Position numbers and translations under genes: made by a program. Shown here piece after piece: positions 26,642 to 36,771 of a stretch of DNA of 61,584 bases (position 1 is the stretch's first letter; every line of letters starts with the position of its first letter). Under the pieces are notes generated by a model that was not told the DNA's origin, made no database searches, and saw nothing but the letters and a program-made list of their open reading frames with translations. Origin of the DNA: Aureimonas altamirensis (lineage in GTDB: Bacteria; Pseudomonadota; Alphaproteobacteria; Rhizobiales; Rhizobiaceae); the NCBI RefSeq assembly GCF_023702225.1, contig NZ_JAMQCO010000015.1:1-61584 (forward strand), in the 5' to 3' direction.

Positions 26642-27970
26642 TCAGTAGCTGATGCCCGTGGCGACCTGCTCGCCCGGCTGGTAGGCCACCGGACGCACGT
26701 CCGTCATGGCCAGCTGCTCCGAACCGTCGCGACGGTAGATGTCGTCGCGAAACTGAACCACCGTCGGGTCCGTCGCCCAGGCCGTGAGGTAGGTGAACGT
26801 CAGCGGCACGGGATCGACGAGGTTGACGTCCTTGCGCTCGCGGCGTGCGATGACCTGCTCCATCGTGGCGCGGTCCCAGCCCGGCGTGTTCTTGGCCAGC
26901 CAGACGATGAGGTCACGCACGTTCTGCACGCGAACGCACCCGGACGATTCGAAGCGCATCAGCTGCGAGAACACGCTCTGCTGCGGCGTATCGTGCATGT
27001 ACACGGAGTGCTGGTTCGGGAAGTTGATCTTCACCGAGGACATCGCGTTGTTCTTGCCCGGATTTTGCCGGAACAGATAGCGCGTCGCCTCTTCCGTGTT
27101 CCAGTCAATCTGCGACGGAGGAATGACGCTGCCGTCGCCGGCATAGATGAAGATGTCGTTCCGCTCCAGGTAGGTCGGATCCTTCCGCATCAGCGGAATG
27201 ATGTCCTTGCGCACGATCGAGGTCGGCGCATGCCAGTACGGATTCATGTTGAGGTTGGTGATGCGCGACTTCAGCAGCGGGGTCTGCCGGTCGATCTTGC
27301 CGACCACCGCGGTATGGCGCTGCACCACGCGGCCGCCCTCGACGGCCTCGATGGACGCCGCAGGGATGTTCACCATCACGAAGCGCGGCGCGTCGTAGCT
27401 CTCGGCCTGCAGGCGCTGCAGGTTTACCTGAAGCTGGCTGAGGCGCACGCTGGTCGGCACGTTCATGGCCTTGAACGTATGCTCGGAAACGACGCCATCG
27501 GACGGCAGCCCATGACGGGACTGGAAGCGTTTGACCGCCGCGTCCACATAGGTGTCGAACGAGGCGGACTGCCCGGCCGAGCGCGGCAGGTCGCCCGAGA
27601 TGGCAAGCCGCTCGCGCAGGGCCATGACGGCGGGATGCTCCACGCCCAGCTTCAGCACCTGGCCTTCCGGCACCATCGGCCAGCCACCGGCCATCGAAAT
27701 CTGGTTGTAGGCGGCGATGGCCTGCTGCATGGCAGCCGCCGTGTTGGGCGAAAAGACCGGCTGGTTGGAACGCACGGAGGCGACGTTGGCCGACCGCGTG
27801 TCGAACTGGTCGTTCCAGCCGCCGCGATTGGGCGCCATGAGCACGTCCTGCAAGGCGGACTGGGCCAGGGCGGAGCCCGGAATGGCGGCAAGCCCCGCCA
27901 CTGTCGCAGCACCGGCGACGACGCTGCGACGCGTCATTCTTGCACGTCCGAACCTGGAAATCGCATCCAT
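26642..27970 (-). CDS. ldtP: Periplasmic L,D-transpeptidase with peptidoglycan-binding domain
   Basis: This 442-residue precursor has a hydrophobic signal with a paired-arginine start (TRRSVVAG) and cleavage near ALAQ. A peptidoglycan-binding domain spans about 110-170, with VDAAVKRFQSRHGLPSDGVV. The YkuD catalytic domain spans about 190-365, with H326 in MHDTP and the nucleophile C345 in SSGCVR. It would form 3-3 peptidoglycan cross-links or attach outer-membrane proteins. The start at 27968-27970 has AGGGGG upstream. The neighbouring ldtR-type gene matches the known LdtR-LdtP pairing of Liberibacter and rhizobia. Confidence 0.88.
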   Translation of the reverse strand: MDAISRFGRARMTRRSVVAGAATVAGLAAIPGSALAQSALQDVLMAPNRGGWNDQFDTRSANVASVRSNQPVFSPNTAAAMQQAIAAYNQISMAGGWPMVPEGQVLKLGVEHPAVMALRERLAISGDLPRSAGQSASFDTYVDAAVKRFQSRHGLPSDGVVSEHTFKAMNVPTSVRLSQLQVNLQRLQAESYDAPRFVMVNIPAASIEAVEGGRVVQRHTAVVGKIDRQTPLLKSRITNLNMNPYWHAPTSIVRKDIIPLMRKDPTYLERNDIFIYAGDGSVIPPSQIDWNTEEATRYLFRQNPGKNNAMSSVKINFPNQHSVYMHDTPQQSVFSQLMRFESSGCVRVQNVRDLIVWLAKNTPGWDRATMEQVIARRERKDVNLVDPVPLTFTYLTAWATDPTVVQFRDDIYRRDGSEQLAMTDVRPVAYQPGEQVATGISY

Positions 27971-28160
27971 GATGAGCACCCCCTGCAACCCTCAGCCGGC
28001 CTATGAGCCGAAACCCCTACCACGCGCATGGTAAATCAAATGGAAATCCGGCAGGCCAACTCCTTGCCGCAAGATTTCCTGCAAGCCATGCCAATATGGC
28101 CAAACCGTGGAAAGGGAAAGGAAATCCGCCGCCGACCGCGACATTCGCAAACGGCAGGCA

Positions 28161-28188
28161 GGCGCTGCGACAGATGTGTCACAGCGCC
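28161..28188. other. Strong hairpin between ldtR and the L,D-transpeptidase gene
   Basis: GGCGCTG pairs with CAGCGCC and, inside it, GACA pairs with TGTC around GATG. No T-run follows, so it may be a processing signal, a weak terminator or an operator. It lies within a 245-base gap, 27971-28215, in which I see no gene. Confidence 0.5.
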
Positions 28189-28215
28189 ATCGCCGCATTC
28201 GGCGAATTCTTCCTG

Positions 28216-28740
28216 CTACAGGCGATACATGATGGAGTCGTTCCAGAACCGGTCCAGCCGCTGCAGCGATCTGTTCATCTTCTGGAATTCCTGCTCGCCG
28301 AGGCCACCAACCTTGTCGATGGAAACGATGTGCCTGTCGTAAAGCTCTGCGACGGTTTCCGCGATGGCCAGACCCTCGGGCGTCAGCGAGATGCGTACGG
28401 CGCGCTTGTCGCTGGCCGACTTCTGATGATCGATGAAGCCGAGCTCCACAAGCTTCTTCAGATTGTAGGAGACGTTCGAGCCCAGGTAGAACCCGCGCGA
28501 GCGCAGTTCCCCCGCGGTCAGGACGCTGTCGCCGATATTGAACAGCAGAAGGGCCTGCACCGCGTTGATATCGGTGCGGCCGGCGCGGTCGAACTCGTCC
28601 TTGACGACATCCAGCAGACGCCGGTGCAGGCGCTCCACCAGCTGCAGCGTTTCGAGGTAGAGCGTCTTCAGCGGGGCATCGTCCTCCGACGCTCCTTCCC
28701 TTTGGGCCGCCACAGCCTGGGCGTTCCTCTGGTTACTCAT
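28216..28740 (-). CDS. ldtR: MarR-family regulator LdtR
   Basis: This 174-residue winged-helix regulator has a recognition region around AGELRSRGFYLGSNVSYNLK at about residues 83-102 and the wing DKRAVRISLTPEG at about 117-129. It matches the LdtR group, which controls L,D-transpeptidase and osmotic-tolerance genes in Liberibacter and Sinorhizobium. The ATG at 28738-28740 has GGAG at 8 bases. It lies directly upstream of the L,D-transpeptidase gene on the same strand. A GC-rich hairpin (GGCGCC twice, about 28808-28824) sits in its leader. Confidence 0.82.
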   Translation of the reverse strand: MSNQRNAQAVAAQREGASEDDAPLKTLYLETLQLVERLHRRLLDVVKDEFDRAGRTDINAVQALLLFNIGDSVLTAGELRSRGFYLGSNVSYNLKKLVELGFIDHQKSASDKRAVRISLTPEGLAIAETVAELYDRHIVSIDKVGGLGEQEFQKMNRSLQRLDRFWNDSIMYRL

Positions 28741-28888
28741 GAATCTTGCTCCGGTCCTTGTACGGATGGCCGCGCATGGCGGCATGATCGGCCGGAGCCT
28801 CGCGCGGGGCGCCTAAACGGCGCCTTAAAAGGCAGAGTCAACGAAGCGTTAAATCTTCCCTCCGACGCAATCGCACTTAACAAGCCGT

Positions 28889-29341
28889 TTACGAATGCGC
28901 GGGCGCCGCTGCCCTGCGCACGGTGCGCGACCGGGTACGCCTGGCCACGATATCGGCCACCCGCAGCAGAAGGATGAGCGAAAGGCCGACACCATGGGCC
29001 ACGGCGATCGGCCAGTTTTCCGAAAATTCCGCCGGCCGGCCGATGACCAGGCCCGCCTCGATCAAGGCCACGAGACCCCACAGGACAGCGCCCCAGGACC
29101 CGGCAAGCCAGAGGCCCAGGCCGGCGAACGGGTACAGCACCGCGAAGGTGCAGGCGGCAACCCGCCAGCCAAGCGGCATCAGGTCGAAACGCCACAACGG
29201 CGCGTCGTACACGCCCACAAGACGCACCCAGTAATAGGCTCCCGCGCCAAAAAAGGCAATTGCAACAATTCTATATATAAAATTGCTTATAGACCGCGTC
29301 AGGTTGCCTGAGGGATTCTCTTGGGGGGTCGAACGCTTCAT
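28889..29341 (-). CDS. DUF6163-type small membrane protein
   Basis: This 150-residue inner-membrane protein has four hydrophobic segments and a basic C-terminus (ARRTRSRTVRRAA). I recognise it as the unnamed membrane protein that lies between ldtR and hemB in many Hyphomicrobiales. The ATG at 29339-29341 has no clear Shine-Dalgarno, and the open frame continues 27 codons further, so the start is uncertain. It is divergent from hemB and has no known function. Confidence 0.72.
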   Translation of the reverse strand: MKRSTPQENPSGNLTRSISNFIYRIVAIAFFGAGAYYWVRLVGVYDAPLWRFDLMPLGWRVAACTFAVLYPFAGLGLWLAGSWGAVLWGLVALIEAGLVIGRPAEFSENWPIAVAHGVGLSLILLLRVADIVARRTRSRTVRRAAAPAHS

Positions 29342-29416
29342 GCTGCGATAGTGCGCGCGCCGGAGACGCTTGTGAAGGCGTAAACGGGCACATGGCGCCC
29401 GTACTTCGCGGAATGG

Positions 29417-29445
29417 TTCCAATTTGTGCCCCCTTGTTCTAGAAC
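29417..29445. promoter_or_regulatory. Motif upstream of hemB shared with the bamE region
   Basis: The segment begins TTCCAATT and ends with the perfect 10-base palindrome GTTCTAGAAC, 28 bases before the hemB start. It matches 21238-21266 in 20 of 29 positions. It could be a promoter or an operator. The TTCTAGAA core is loosely reminiscent of iron-response sites in rhizobia, which is speculative. Confidence 0.4.
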
Positions 29446-29472
29446 GCCGCCAGAGTTCGAAAGGGTTTTTGC

Positions 29473-30495
29473 ATGACCGGCCGAGAGCATCGCGACATCA
29501 CACGTGCCATAGACGTGGCCACGGGCGGCCGGCGTCTGCGACGGCTTCGCCAGCATGAATGGTCGCGCCGCCTGGTCCGCGAGACGCGGCTTGCGCCGGC
29601 AGACCTGATCTGGCCGATCTTCGTGCGGGATGGCGACGGCGCGCCGGAGCCCGTGGCCTCGATGCCCGGCGTGCACCGCCACAGCGTGGCCGGTGCGGTG
29701 GAGGCCGCACGCAGGGCACGAGACCTCGGCATTCCGGTTCTGGCCCTGTTCCCCTTCAACGAAGGCGGCTGCCGCGACGAGACGGGCAGCGAGGCGCTCA
29801 ATCCGGACAACCTCGTCTGCCGCGCCACGCGGGCCATCAAGGCGGCCGTGCCGGAAGTGGGCATCCTGTGCGATGTCGCGCTGGATCCCTATACCAGCCA
29901 CGGCCATGACGGCATCGTGCACGATGGACGCATCGACAACGACCGCTCGGTGGAGGTGCTGTGCCGGCAGGCGATCGTGCAGGCCGAAGCCGGCTGCGAC
30001 ATCGTCGGCCCGTCCGACATGATGGATGGCCGGGTCGCGCTGATCCGGCAGGCACTGGACGATACCGGGCTGCAGGACACGATGATCATGTCCTATGCCG
30101 CCAAATATGCATCCGTCTTCTATTCCACCTTCCGCGACGCGGTCGGCTCGTCCGGCGTCCTGAAAGGCGACAAGCGCACCTACCAGATGGATATGGGCAA
30201 TTGCGGCGAGGCGCTGCGCGAGGCCGCGCAGGACATCGACGAGGGCGCAGACATGATCATGGTGAAGCCCGGCCTGCCCTATCTCGACGTGCTGACCCGC
30301 CTCGTGCAGGAGTTCAACATACCCTGCTTCGCCTACCAAACGTCGGGAGAATACTCGATGATGATGGCCTCGGTCGAGCGCGGCTGGCTCGACGGCGATG
30401 CCGCCATGATGGAGGTGTTGACGGCCTACAAGCGCGCAGGGGCGGCCGGTATCCTGACCTATTTCGCGCCACGCGCCGCGGCAGCGCTGGCCTGA
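29473..30495 (+). CDS. hemB: Porphobilinogen synthase
   Basis: This 340-residue enzyme condenses two 5-aminolevulinate molecules to porphobilinogen in haem synthesis. The Schiff-base lysine is in MIMVKPGLPYLD. A second lysine lies in VLKGDKRTYQMD. The metal-site loop DVALDPYTSHGHDG has Asp/Tyr/Ser rather than the triple-cysteine zinc site, as in magnesium-type enzymes. The ATG follows a G-rich leader, and a conserved-looking motif lies just upstream. Confidence 0.96.
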   Translation: MTGREHRDITRAIDVATGGRRLRRLRQHEWSRRLVRETRLAPADLIWPIFVRDGDGAPEPVASMPGVHRHSVAGAVEAARRARDLGIPVLALFPFNEGGCRDETGSEALNPDNLVCRATRAIKAAVPEVGILCDVALDPYTSHGHDGIVHDGRIDNDRSVEVLCRQAIVQAEAGCDIVGPSDMMDGRVALIRQALDDTGLQDTMIMSYAAKYASVFYSTFRDAVGSSGVLKGDKRTYQMDMGNCGEALREAAQDIDEGADMIMVKPGLPYLDVLTRLVQEFNIPCFAYQTSGEYSMMMASVERGWLDGDAAMMEVLTAYKRAGAAGILTYFAPRAAAALA

Positions 30496-30542
30496 GCCTT
30501 GCGCATGGCGTGCGCCGCGCCCATCTGCGAGGGGTGACCGTG

Positions 30543-31025
30543 ATGAAAGAGACGAGACCCATGAGCCAGACCGCCGACATGAATACCGACCAGACGATCG
30601 TAAACGACGTCCGGGCCTATCGCGGCGTGCGGACCCGGCGCATCTGCGCCTTTCTCGTCGACTATGCCATCGTGCTGGCGCTGGCCGTACCCGCGGCGAT
30701 CGTCGTCGCCATTCTCGGGCTGCTGACGCTCGGCCTCGGCTGGGCGCTCTACGCCGTGATGCTTCCGTTGATCGCCATCTTCTACATCGGTTTCACCATG
30801 GGTGGCCGCACGCAGGCGACGCTTGGCATGCGCCTCTTCGACATACGCGTCTCGCGGCTCGACGGCGTGGCGGTGGATCCGGTCCTTGCCGTGCTTCATG
30901 GCGTGCTGTTCTGGGCCAGCGTATCCCTTCTGACACCGCTCGTGCTTCTCGTTTCGCTGTTCACCCGGCATAAGGAACTGCTGCACGATTACCTGCTCGG
31001 CACTGTCGTCGTCAGAAATCACTGA
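30543..31025 (+). CDS. RDD-family membrane protein
   Basis: This 160-residue protein has the RDD signature at RRICAFLVDYAI, where Arg and Asp head the first membrane segment, followed by two more hydrophobic helices and the conserved GMRLFDIRVSR loop. I chose the ATG at 30543-30545, preceded by GAGGGG. An ATG six codons later is possible. It sits between hemB and bpt on the same strand, a conserved order. The family's function is unknown in this setting; some members are ion antiporters. Confidence 0.85.
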   Translation: MKETRPMSQTADMNTDQTIVNDVRAYRGVRTRRICAFLVDYAIVLALAVPAAIVVAILGLLTLGLGWALYAVMLPLIAIFYIGFTMGGRTQATLGMRLFDIRVSRLDGVAVDPVLAVLHGVLFWASVSLLTPLVLLVSLFTRHKELLHDYLLGTVVVRNH

Positions 31026-31128
31026 TTGTTCTCTTCGTGTCCGACGCGCCACTTCCCTACCGGCCCGCTTCGCGTAAGATGCGGCAGGTAACCGGCGCAT
31101 CCGGCGCCCGGTATCGGTTCGGTGAGAG

Positions 31129-31887
31129 ATGACAGCGCATCATCCGCAAACGCCGCAGTTCTTCCTGACGTCCCCATCCGTTTGCCCGTATCTGCCCGGC
31201 CAGCTCGAGCGCAAGGTCTTCACGCATCTGGTCGGCACGCGCGCCGGAGAGTTGCTCGACCTCCTGACGCAAGGCGGCTTCCGGCGCAGCCAGAACATCG
31301 CCTATCGCCCCGCCTGCGAGCGTTGCCGCGCCTGCATTTCCGTTCGTATCCTGGTGGACGAGTTTCGCCCCACCCAATCGATGCGCCGCGTGATGCGCAA
31401 CAACCGGGATCTCATAGGCCGGATGGACCCGGCCTCGGCCAGCAGCGAGCAGTATTCGTTGTTCCGCCGCTATCTGGATACGCGCCATGCCCAGGGCGGC
31501 ATGTCGGAAATGTCGGTGCTGGACTATTCGATGATGATCGAGGACAGCCAGGTCGAGACTCAGTTGATCCAGTATCGCAGGCGCGGGCCGGATTCGGCCT
31601 TCTCCCGCTCTTCCGACGGCGCGCTGGTCGGCGTAGCCCTGACGGATGTCATGGCCGACGGCCTGTCGATGGTCTACTCTTTCTACGAGCCGGCCGAGAT
31701 CGACCGCAGCCTCGGCACCTACATGATCGTCGATCATGTCGAGCGCGCCCGCGCCATGGGCCTTCCCTATGTCTATCTGGGCTACTGGGTCGAGGGGTCC
31801 GAGAAGATGGGCTACAAGATACGCTTCCAGCCGCAGGAACACCTGCGCCCCGCCGGCTGGGAACGGTACCGGCCATCCGAGGCGTAG
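31129..31887 (+). CDS. bpt: Aspartate/glutamate leucyltransferase (arginyltransferase family)
   Basis: This 252-residue enzyme adds leucine from Leu-tRNA to proteins with N-terminal Asp or Glu, marking them for ClpS/ClpAP. The N-terminal [13 protein letters not shown] and the cysteine cluster [12 protein letters not shown] are characteristic, as is the C-terminal [19 protein letters not shown]. It follows the RDD gene by about 100 bases and ends at a palindromic repeat. Confidence 0.93.
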   Translation: MTAHHPQTPQFFLTSPSVCPYLPGQLERKVFTHLVGTRAGELLDLLTQGGFRRSQNIAYRPACERCRACISVRILVDEFRPTQSMRRVMRNNRDLIGRMDPASASSEQYSLFRRYLDTRHAQGGMSEMSVLDYSMMIEDSQVETQLIQYRRRGPDSAFSRSSDGALVGVALTDVMADGLSMVYSFYEPAEIDRSLGTYMIVDHVERARAMGLPYVYLGYWVEGSEKMGYKIRFQPQEHLRPAGWERYRPSEA

Positions 31888-31934
31888 AGCATCGGATGAA
31901 AAAGTGGCATCCGGTCTTTGGAAAATCCGATGCC
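31888..31934. repeat. Palindromic intergenic repeat between convergent genes
   Basis: GCATCGGAT (31889-31897) and ATCCGATGC (31925-31933) form a perfect 9-base stem. The loop contains GAAAAAGTGGCATCCGGTC. This is the style of the dispersed palindromic elements that fill gaps in rhizobial genomes. It may also terminate both bpt and the alcohol dehydrogenase gene. Confidence 0.6.
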
Positions 31935-31936
31935 CG

Positions 31937-33073
31937 TCAGGCCGAAGCCTGCAGCATGTCGAGATAATCCTGCCGGGTTGCCACGCGCGGGTTGGTCACA
32001 TGCGTATGATCCTTCAGCGCACCGTCGGCGACGGCATCGAACATGTCTGGTCCGACCCCCAGTTGCGACAGGCCTGTCGGCAGGCCCAGGCGCTCCGACA
32101 AGGCCCCAAATGCGGGGATGACGGCATCCTCATCGGACAGGCCCATGGCCGCCGCCAGCCGCGCGAACCTGCCTCCTTCGCTCACGCTTGCAGCACCGCG
32201 GTTGAAAGCCAGGACCGCAGGAAGAAAAATCGCGTTCAGCGTGCCGTGATGCAGCTTCGGATCAAGCCCGCCCAGCGCATGGCTGAGGCTGTGAACGCAG
32301 CCAAGCCCCTTCTGGAAGGCCATCGCCCCCATCATCGACGCAGCCATCATGTCGCGACGGGCGGCGCGATCTTGCGGAGCCTCGGTCGCACGAACGATGG
32401 CGCCATATCCCAGCCTGAGCCCCTCCAGCGCGATGCCGTCGGCCGGCGGGTTGAAGGCTGCCGACAGGTAGGTTTCCACGCAATGCGACAGGGCGTCCAT
32501 GCCGGTTGCCGCCGTCAGCCCCGCCGGAAGCGTGGCCGTCAGTTCCGGATCGCAGATGGCAAGCCGAGGGATAAGGTAAGGCGACAGCAGCCCGACCTTG
32601 CGTTTATCGTCGAGGATGATGATCGCGCCCCGGCCGACTTCGCTGCCGGTGCCCGCCGTGGTGGGCACCGCCACCACGGGTGCGGTGCGCGCCGTAATGC
32701 GCGCCGCACCGCCGGCAATGGCGGCATAGTCCTTCAACGGGCCGTCATGAGTTGCGGCGATGGCGACACCCTTCGCAAGGTCGATGGCCGAGCCGCCGCC
32801 GATGGCCACGATGCCGTCCGCCCCGCTTTCCAGGTATGCGGCCGCTGCCGTCCGAACGGCGGCCTCCGTCGGGTTTCCGGGCGTTTCGTCGAATACCCCG
32901 GCGGGATTGCCTGCAAGCCCGGCCAGCGCCTTGTCCAGCAGCCCGGCCTCCCGCACTCCCCGGTCCGTCACAACCAGCGGCCGGGCGATGCCCAACGCCG
33001 CAAGCTCCTCGGCCAGCAGGCTTACCGCGCCCTCCGCAAACTGAATTCTGGTCAGGTAATTGATCAGCGCCAT
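31937..33073 (-). CDS. Iron-containing alcohol dehydrogenase
   Basis: This 378-residue NAD(P)-dependent enzyme of the group III (Fe-ADH) family has the dinucleotide motif GGGSAIDLAKG at about residues 96-106. Metal-ligand regions GMDALSHCVET and GCVHSLSHALGG-LDPKLHHG are also present. It would interconvert an alcohol or hydroxyacid with an aldehyde or keto form. The substrate is unknown. It is transcribed alone on the minus strand, 56 bases from the parC stop. Confidence 0.9.
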   Translation of the reverse strand: MALINYLTRIQFAEGAVSLLAEELAALGIARPLVVTDRGVREAGLLDKALAGLAGNPAGVFDETPGNPTEAAVRTAAAAYLESGADGIVAIGGGSAIDLAKGVAIAATHDGPLKDYAAIAGGAARITARTAPVVAVPTTAGTGSEVGRGAIIILDDKRKVGLLSPYLIPRLAICDPELTATLPAGLTAATGMDALSHCVETYLSAAFNPPADGIALEGLRLGYGAIVRATEAPQDRAARRDMMAASMMGAMAFQKGLGCVHSLSHALGGLDPKLHHGTLNAIFLPAVLAFNRGAASVSEGGRFARLAAAMGLSDEDAVIPAFGALSERLGLPTGLSQLGVGPDMFDAVADGALKDHTHVTNPRVATRQDYLDMLQASA

Positions 33074-33129
33074 CCGGTTTCCTCCCTCGGTCGGCTCGAT
33101 GCAATGGGGGCGATCGAATGGAGAACCCG

Positions 33130-35382
33130 TCAGCTACCGGAGAACCGGCCGCTTTTGGGGAAGCCCTTGGGCACCAGCCGCCCGGCCTGGGCGCGGTCGC
33201 CGCGCCATTCCAGAAGCTCGGCCTCGCCGCGCAGGAAGAGCCGGCCGCCGCCATCCGTCCATGTCAGCCCATCGGCCATCCGGAACACTTTCGCGTCGGC
33301 AAGGCCCCCATCCTTGTAGCGCTGCAGGCGCACCCCCTTGCCCCGCGCCATTTCCGGCACCTGAGACAGCGGGAACACCAGAAGCTTGCGGTTTTCGCCG
33401 ACGACGGCGACGCTGTCGCCATCCACGGGTACGGCCAGCGCCAGCCGCCCCTTGGCGGTGACGTTCAATATCTGCTTGCCTCGGCGCATACCGGAGACAA
33501 GGTCGCCTTCGCCCACCACGAAGCCATTGCCGTCGTCGGCTATGATCAGCCGGCGCGCGCCTGGATTGGCCACGAAGCCGGTGACGATGTCCTGATCGTC
33601 TTCCAGCTCGATGGCCAGCCGGATCGGGTCGCCGTGGCCCCGGCCGCCCGGCAGCTTGTCGGCCCCCAGCGTGAAGGCCCGGCCGTTGGTGGACAGGAAG
33701 ACGAGCTTGTCGGTCGTATGCGCAGCAAACGCCATCTTGAGCCTGTCGCCCTCCCGGAAGGTCAGGGTGGACGTATCGGCCATGTGGCCGCGCATCGCCC
33801 GCAGGAAACCCTTCTGCGACAGCACGATCGTTACCGGCTCGCGCTCGATCATCGCTTCGGCGATCACCCCGGCATCGTGGCTCGGCGCCTCTGCGAACAA
33901 GGTGCGCCGGCGCCCGATGGCGGTTTTCTTGGAAAACGTCTCGCGAACCTCGCGGATTTCCTCGCCGATGGCCGACCACTGGAGTTCGGCCGACGCCATC
34001 AGCGCTTCCTTGCGCGCCTTCTCCTCGCTCAGGGCATCGAACTCGCGCCGCAGTTCCATCTCTTCCAGTTTGCGCAAGGACCGCAGGCGAAGGTTCAGGA
34101 CGGCTTCGGCCTGGACATCCGTCAACTCGAAGGTTCGCATGAGCTCGGCCTTCGGGTCGTCCTCCTCGCGGATGATCCGGATCACCTCGTCGATATTCAG
34201 GAAGACGACGAGATAGCCGGACAGAATCTCCAGCCGGCGGGCGATCTGCCCGAGGCGGAAGGCCGTGCGCCGTTGCAGCACCTCGCGACGATGGGCCAGC
34301 CATTCCACCAGTACGTCGCGCAGCGACATGACGCGGGGCACCTTGCCGCCGGACAGGACATTCATGTTCAGCGGAATGCGGCTTTCCAGGTCGGTCAGGC
34401 GGAACAGCGATTCCATCAGCAGTTCCGCGTCCACCGTGCGGGAACGCGGCTCGAGCACGATGCGCACGTCTTCGGCGGATTCATCGCGCACATCAGCCAG
34501 AAGAGGCAGCTTGCGAGCGGTGAGCAGGTCGGCGATCTTCTCGATCAGGCGCGACTTCTGCACCATGTACGGAATCTGCGTGACGACCACGACATAGGAG
34601 CCGCGCCCGGTGTCTTCCTTGTCCCAGCGAGCGCGCACGCGGAACGAGCCGCGGCCGGTGGCATAGGCCTCCCGGATGGCGGCAGCATCTTCCACCACGA
34701 CGCCGCCCGTCGGGAAATCCGGCCCCTGCACGAAACGCAGGAGCGCCTCCACCGGGGCATCCGGCGTCTCGATCAGCTTCAGCGCCGCATCGCAGATCTC
34801 GGCCACGTTGTGCGGCGGAATGGACGTCGCCATGCCGACGGCGATGCCTGAGGAACCGTTGGCGAGAAGGTTCGGGAACGCGCCCGGCAGGACGACGGGC
34901 TCCTGGTCTTCCTCGTTGTAGGTCGGACGAAAATCGACGGCATCCTCGTCGATCCCGCGAAGAAGCAGCGTGGCGACATCCGTCATCCGCGCTTCGGTGT
35001 AGCGCATGGCGGCCGCGCTATCGCCATCGACATTGCCGAAATTGCCCTGCCCGTCGATCAGCGGATAGCGGATCGCGAAATTCTGAGACAGGCGGACAAG
35101 CGCATCGTAGATGGAGGCATCCCCGTGCGGATGGAACTTGCCCATCACGTCGCCCACGATGCGTGCGCATTTCTTGTAGCCCTGGCCAGGGTCCAGCCGC
35201 AGTACGCGCATGGCGTGCACGATGCGGCGATGCACGGGCTTCAACCCGTCGCGCACATCGGGCAAGGCGCGCCCCATGATCGTCGACAAGGCATAGGCCA
35301 GGTAACGCTCTTCCAGCGCGGCCTTCAGGTCTACCGGTTCGATGTCGCCGCCGCCGGCGGGCGGTTCAACGCTTTTGCCCAT
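33130..35382 (-). CDS. parC: DNA topoisomerase IV subunit A
   Basis: This 750-residue subunit decatenates replicated chromosomes together with ParE. The N-terminal breakage-reunion domain (about 25-490) includes [15 protein letters not shown] and the active-site tyrosine in AMRYTEARM. The C-terminal beta-pinwheel spans about 500-740. The quinolone-determining segment near [13 protein letters not shown] has alanine/serine context as in wild-type enzymes. It stands alone, divergent from the secreted hypothetical gene at 35583. Confidence 0.95.
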   Translation of the reverse strand: MGKSVEPPAGGGDIEPVDLKAALEERYLAYALSTIMGRALPDVRDGLKPVHRRIVHAMRVLRLDPGQGYKKCARIVGDVMGKFHPHGDASIYDALVRLSQNFAIRYPLIDGQGNFGNVDGDSAAAMRYTEARMTDVATLLLRGIDEDAVDFRPTYNEEDQEPVVLPGAFPNLLANGSSGIAVGMATSIPPHNVAEICDAALKLIETPDAPVEALLRFVQGPDFPTGGVVVEDAAAIREAYATGRGSFRVRARWDKEDTGRGSYVVVVTQIPYMVQKSRLIEKIADLLTARKLPLLADVRDESAEDVRIVLEPRSRTVDAELLMESLFRLTDLESRIPLNMNVLSGGKVPRVMSLRDVLVEWLAHRREVLQRRTAFRLGQIARRLEILSGYLVVFLNIDEVIRIIREEDDPKAELMRTFELTDVQAEAVLNLRLRSLRKLEEMELRREFDALSEEKARKEALMASAELQWSAIGEEIREVRETFSKKTAIGRRRTLFAEAPSHDAGVIAEAMIEREPVTIVLSQKGFLRAMRGHMADTSTLTFREGDRLKMAFAAHTTDKLVFLSTNGRAFTLGADKLPGGRGHGDPIRLAIELEDDQDIVTGFVANPGARRLIIADDGNGFVVGEGDLVSGMRRGKQILNVTAKGRLALAVPVDGDSVAVVGENRKLLVFPLSQVPEMARGKGVRLQRYKDGGLADAKVFRMADGLTWTDGGGRLFLRGEAELLEWRGDRAQAGRLVPKGFPKSGRFSGS

Positions 35383-35582
35383 GATCCTGGCCTAGCCGAC
35401 GAACATGAAAAGAACAAGCAAGGAACAGCGCTTATCCAAGGCTTTGCGTGCCGGGAATGCTTTTTGCGGTCGCCATGGATTGCCTTCCGTCGCGCCCGCG
35501 CCATAAACCGGGGCGACAGTCGAGATTCGAAGGATTTGCCGGACCGCGAAGGCGCGGCGGCCGTTTGATGAGGTTGCAATCG

Positions 35583-36761
35583 ATGATGCATTTCCGCACC
35601 CGTGGCATTATGGCCGGCCTGATCGTCGGACTGATGAGTTCGACGGCGGCCCACGCCGCGGATGGCGAGGCTTTCGCCCAGCGCCTGAAGACCCTTCTGG
35701 CCCCGCAGGGCGTCACGCTCAATTACACGGGCGTTTCGGAAAGCGGCGACGACGTCGTCCTCGAGGGTGCTTCGATCGCCGGCGAAGGCGAGCAGCTCGA
35801 ACTCGGCGATCTGACCTTCGAAAACGTGGACGGCACCGTCGAGCAGGGGTTCACCGCCGCTCGCATCGGCCTGCGTGACGTCGACCGCACCGAAAGCGAC
35901 AGCCGCCTGCAGGTGAAGGGCATGGAAGTGGAGGGCCTGCGCCTGGCCGGCACCGCCGCCGCGACCGATCCCGCCCTGCCGAGCAACATCCAGATCGACC
36001 GCGCCGGCTTCGATGCCATCACGATGCAGCATCAGGGCAAGGACGTCCTGACGGTGGGAGCCACCGAGCTGACCAGCGAGGAAGGCTCGGCCGGAGGAAT
36101 TTCCGGCACGTTCGACGTCAGCCGGTTCAGCTTCGACACCACGGTCGAGCCGGAATCGGAGGGCGCCCGCACCATGGCCGCCATCGGATATCCGCAGATC
36201 CATGGCAGCATGAGCGGCCAGGCGGAGTGGAATCCGGCAGACGGCCTTTTGAAGCTCGATCCGCTGAAGATCATCTGGGATGATGCGGCCGAACTTGATT
36301 TTGCTTACACGATAACCGGTTATACGCCTGCCTTCATCCAGCAGCTAAGCCAGCTCCAGCAGCAGATGGCAGCCAACCCGGAGGGTAGCGACTCCACCGG
36401 CATGGCAATGCTGGGCCTGATCTCGCAATTATATCTCAACAATGCCAGGCTTGCGATCACCGACAATTCCCTGACGAACAAGCTGCTGGACCATTACGCG
36501 GAGCGCAACGGCCAGACCCGCGAGCAGCTCGTCCAGCAGTTGCAGGCGATGCTGCCGTCCATGCTTGCCTATATCCAGAATCCAGCCTTCCAGACCAAGG
36601 TACAGGACGCGGTCTCCGCCTATCTGACCAACCCCGGGAACCTGTCTATCGCCGTTGCGCCGCAGACTCCCGTTCCGGCGACCCAGGTCATCGGCGCTGC
36701 GATGGGCGCTCCGCAGACGCTGCCGGAAGTGCTGAATCTCGACATCACCGCAAACCAGTAA
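35583..36761 (+). CDS. Secreted hypothetical protein
   Basis: This 392-residue precursor has a signal peptide that ends AHA-AD (about residue 27). The mature part is rich in short beta-like repeats containing glycine and acidic residues, then a helical segment (about 270-360) rich in glutamine and leucine. I do not recognise a named family. Proteins like this occur next to parC or aspS in related genomes, as far as I recall. I chose the ATG at 35583 because GAGG lies 9 bases upstream; ATG codons at 35568 and 35586 are alternatives. Its place is periplasm or outer membrane. Confidence 0.75.
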   Translation: MMHFRTRGIMAGLIVGLMSSTAAHAADGEAFAQRLKTLLAPQGVTLNYTGVSESGDDVVLEGASIAGEGEQLELGDLTFENVDGTVEQGFTAARIGLRDVDRTESDSRLQVKGMEVEGLRLAGTAAATDPALPSNIQIDRAGFDAITMQHQGKDVLTVGATELTSEEGSAGGISGTFDVSRFSFDTTVEPESEGARTMAAIGYPQIHGSMSGQAEWNPADGLLKLDPLKIIWDDAAELDFAYTITGYTPAFIQQLSQLQQQMAANPEGSDSTGMAMLGLISQLYLNNARLAITDNSLTNKLLDHYAERNGQTREQLVQQLQAMLPSMLAYIQNPAFQTKVQDAVSAYLTNPGNLSIAVAPQTPVPATQVIGAAMGAPQTLPEVLNLDITANQ

Positions 36762-36771
36762 TAGCGGAACG

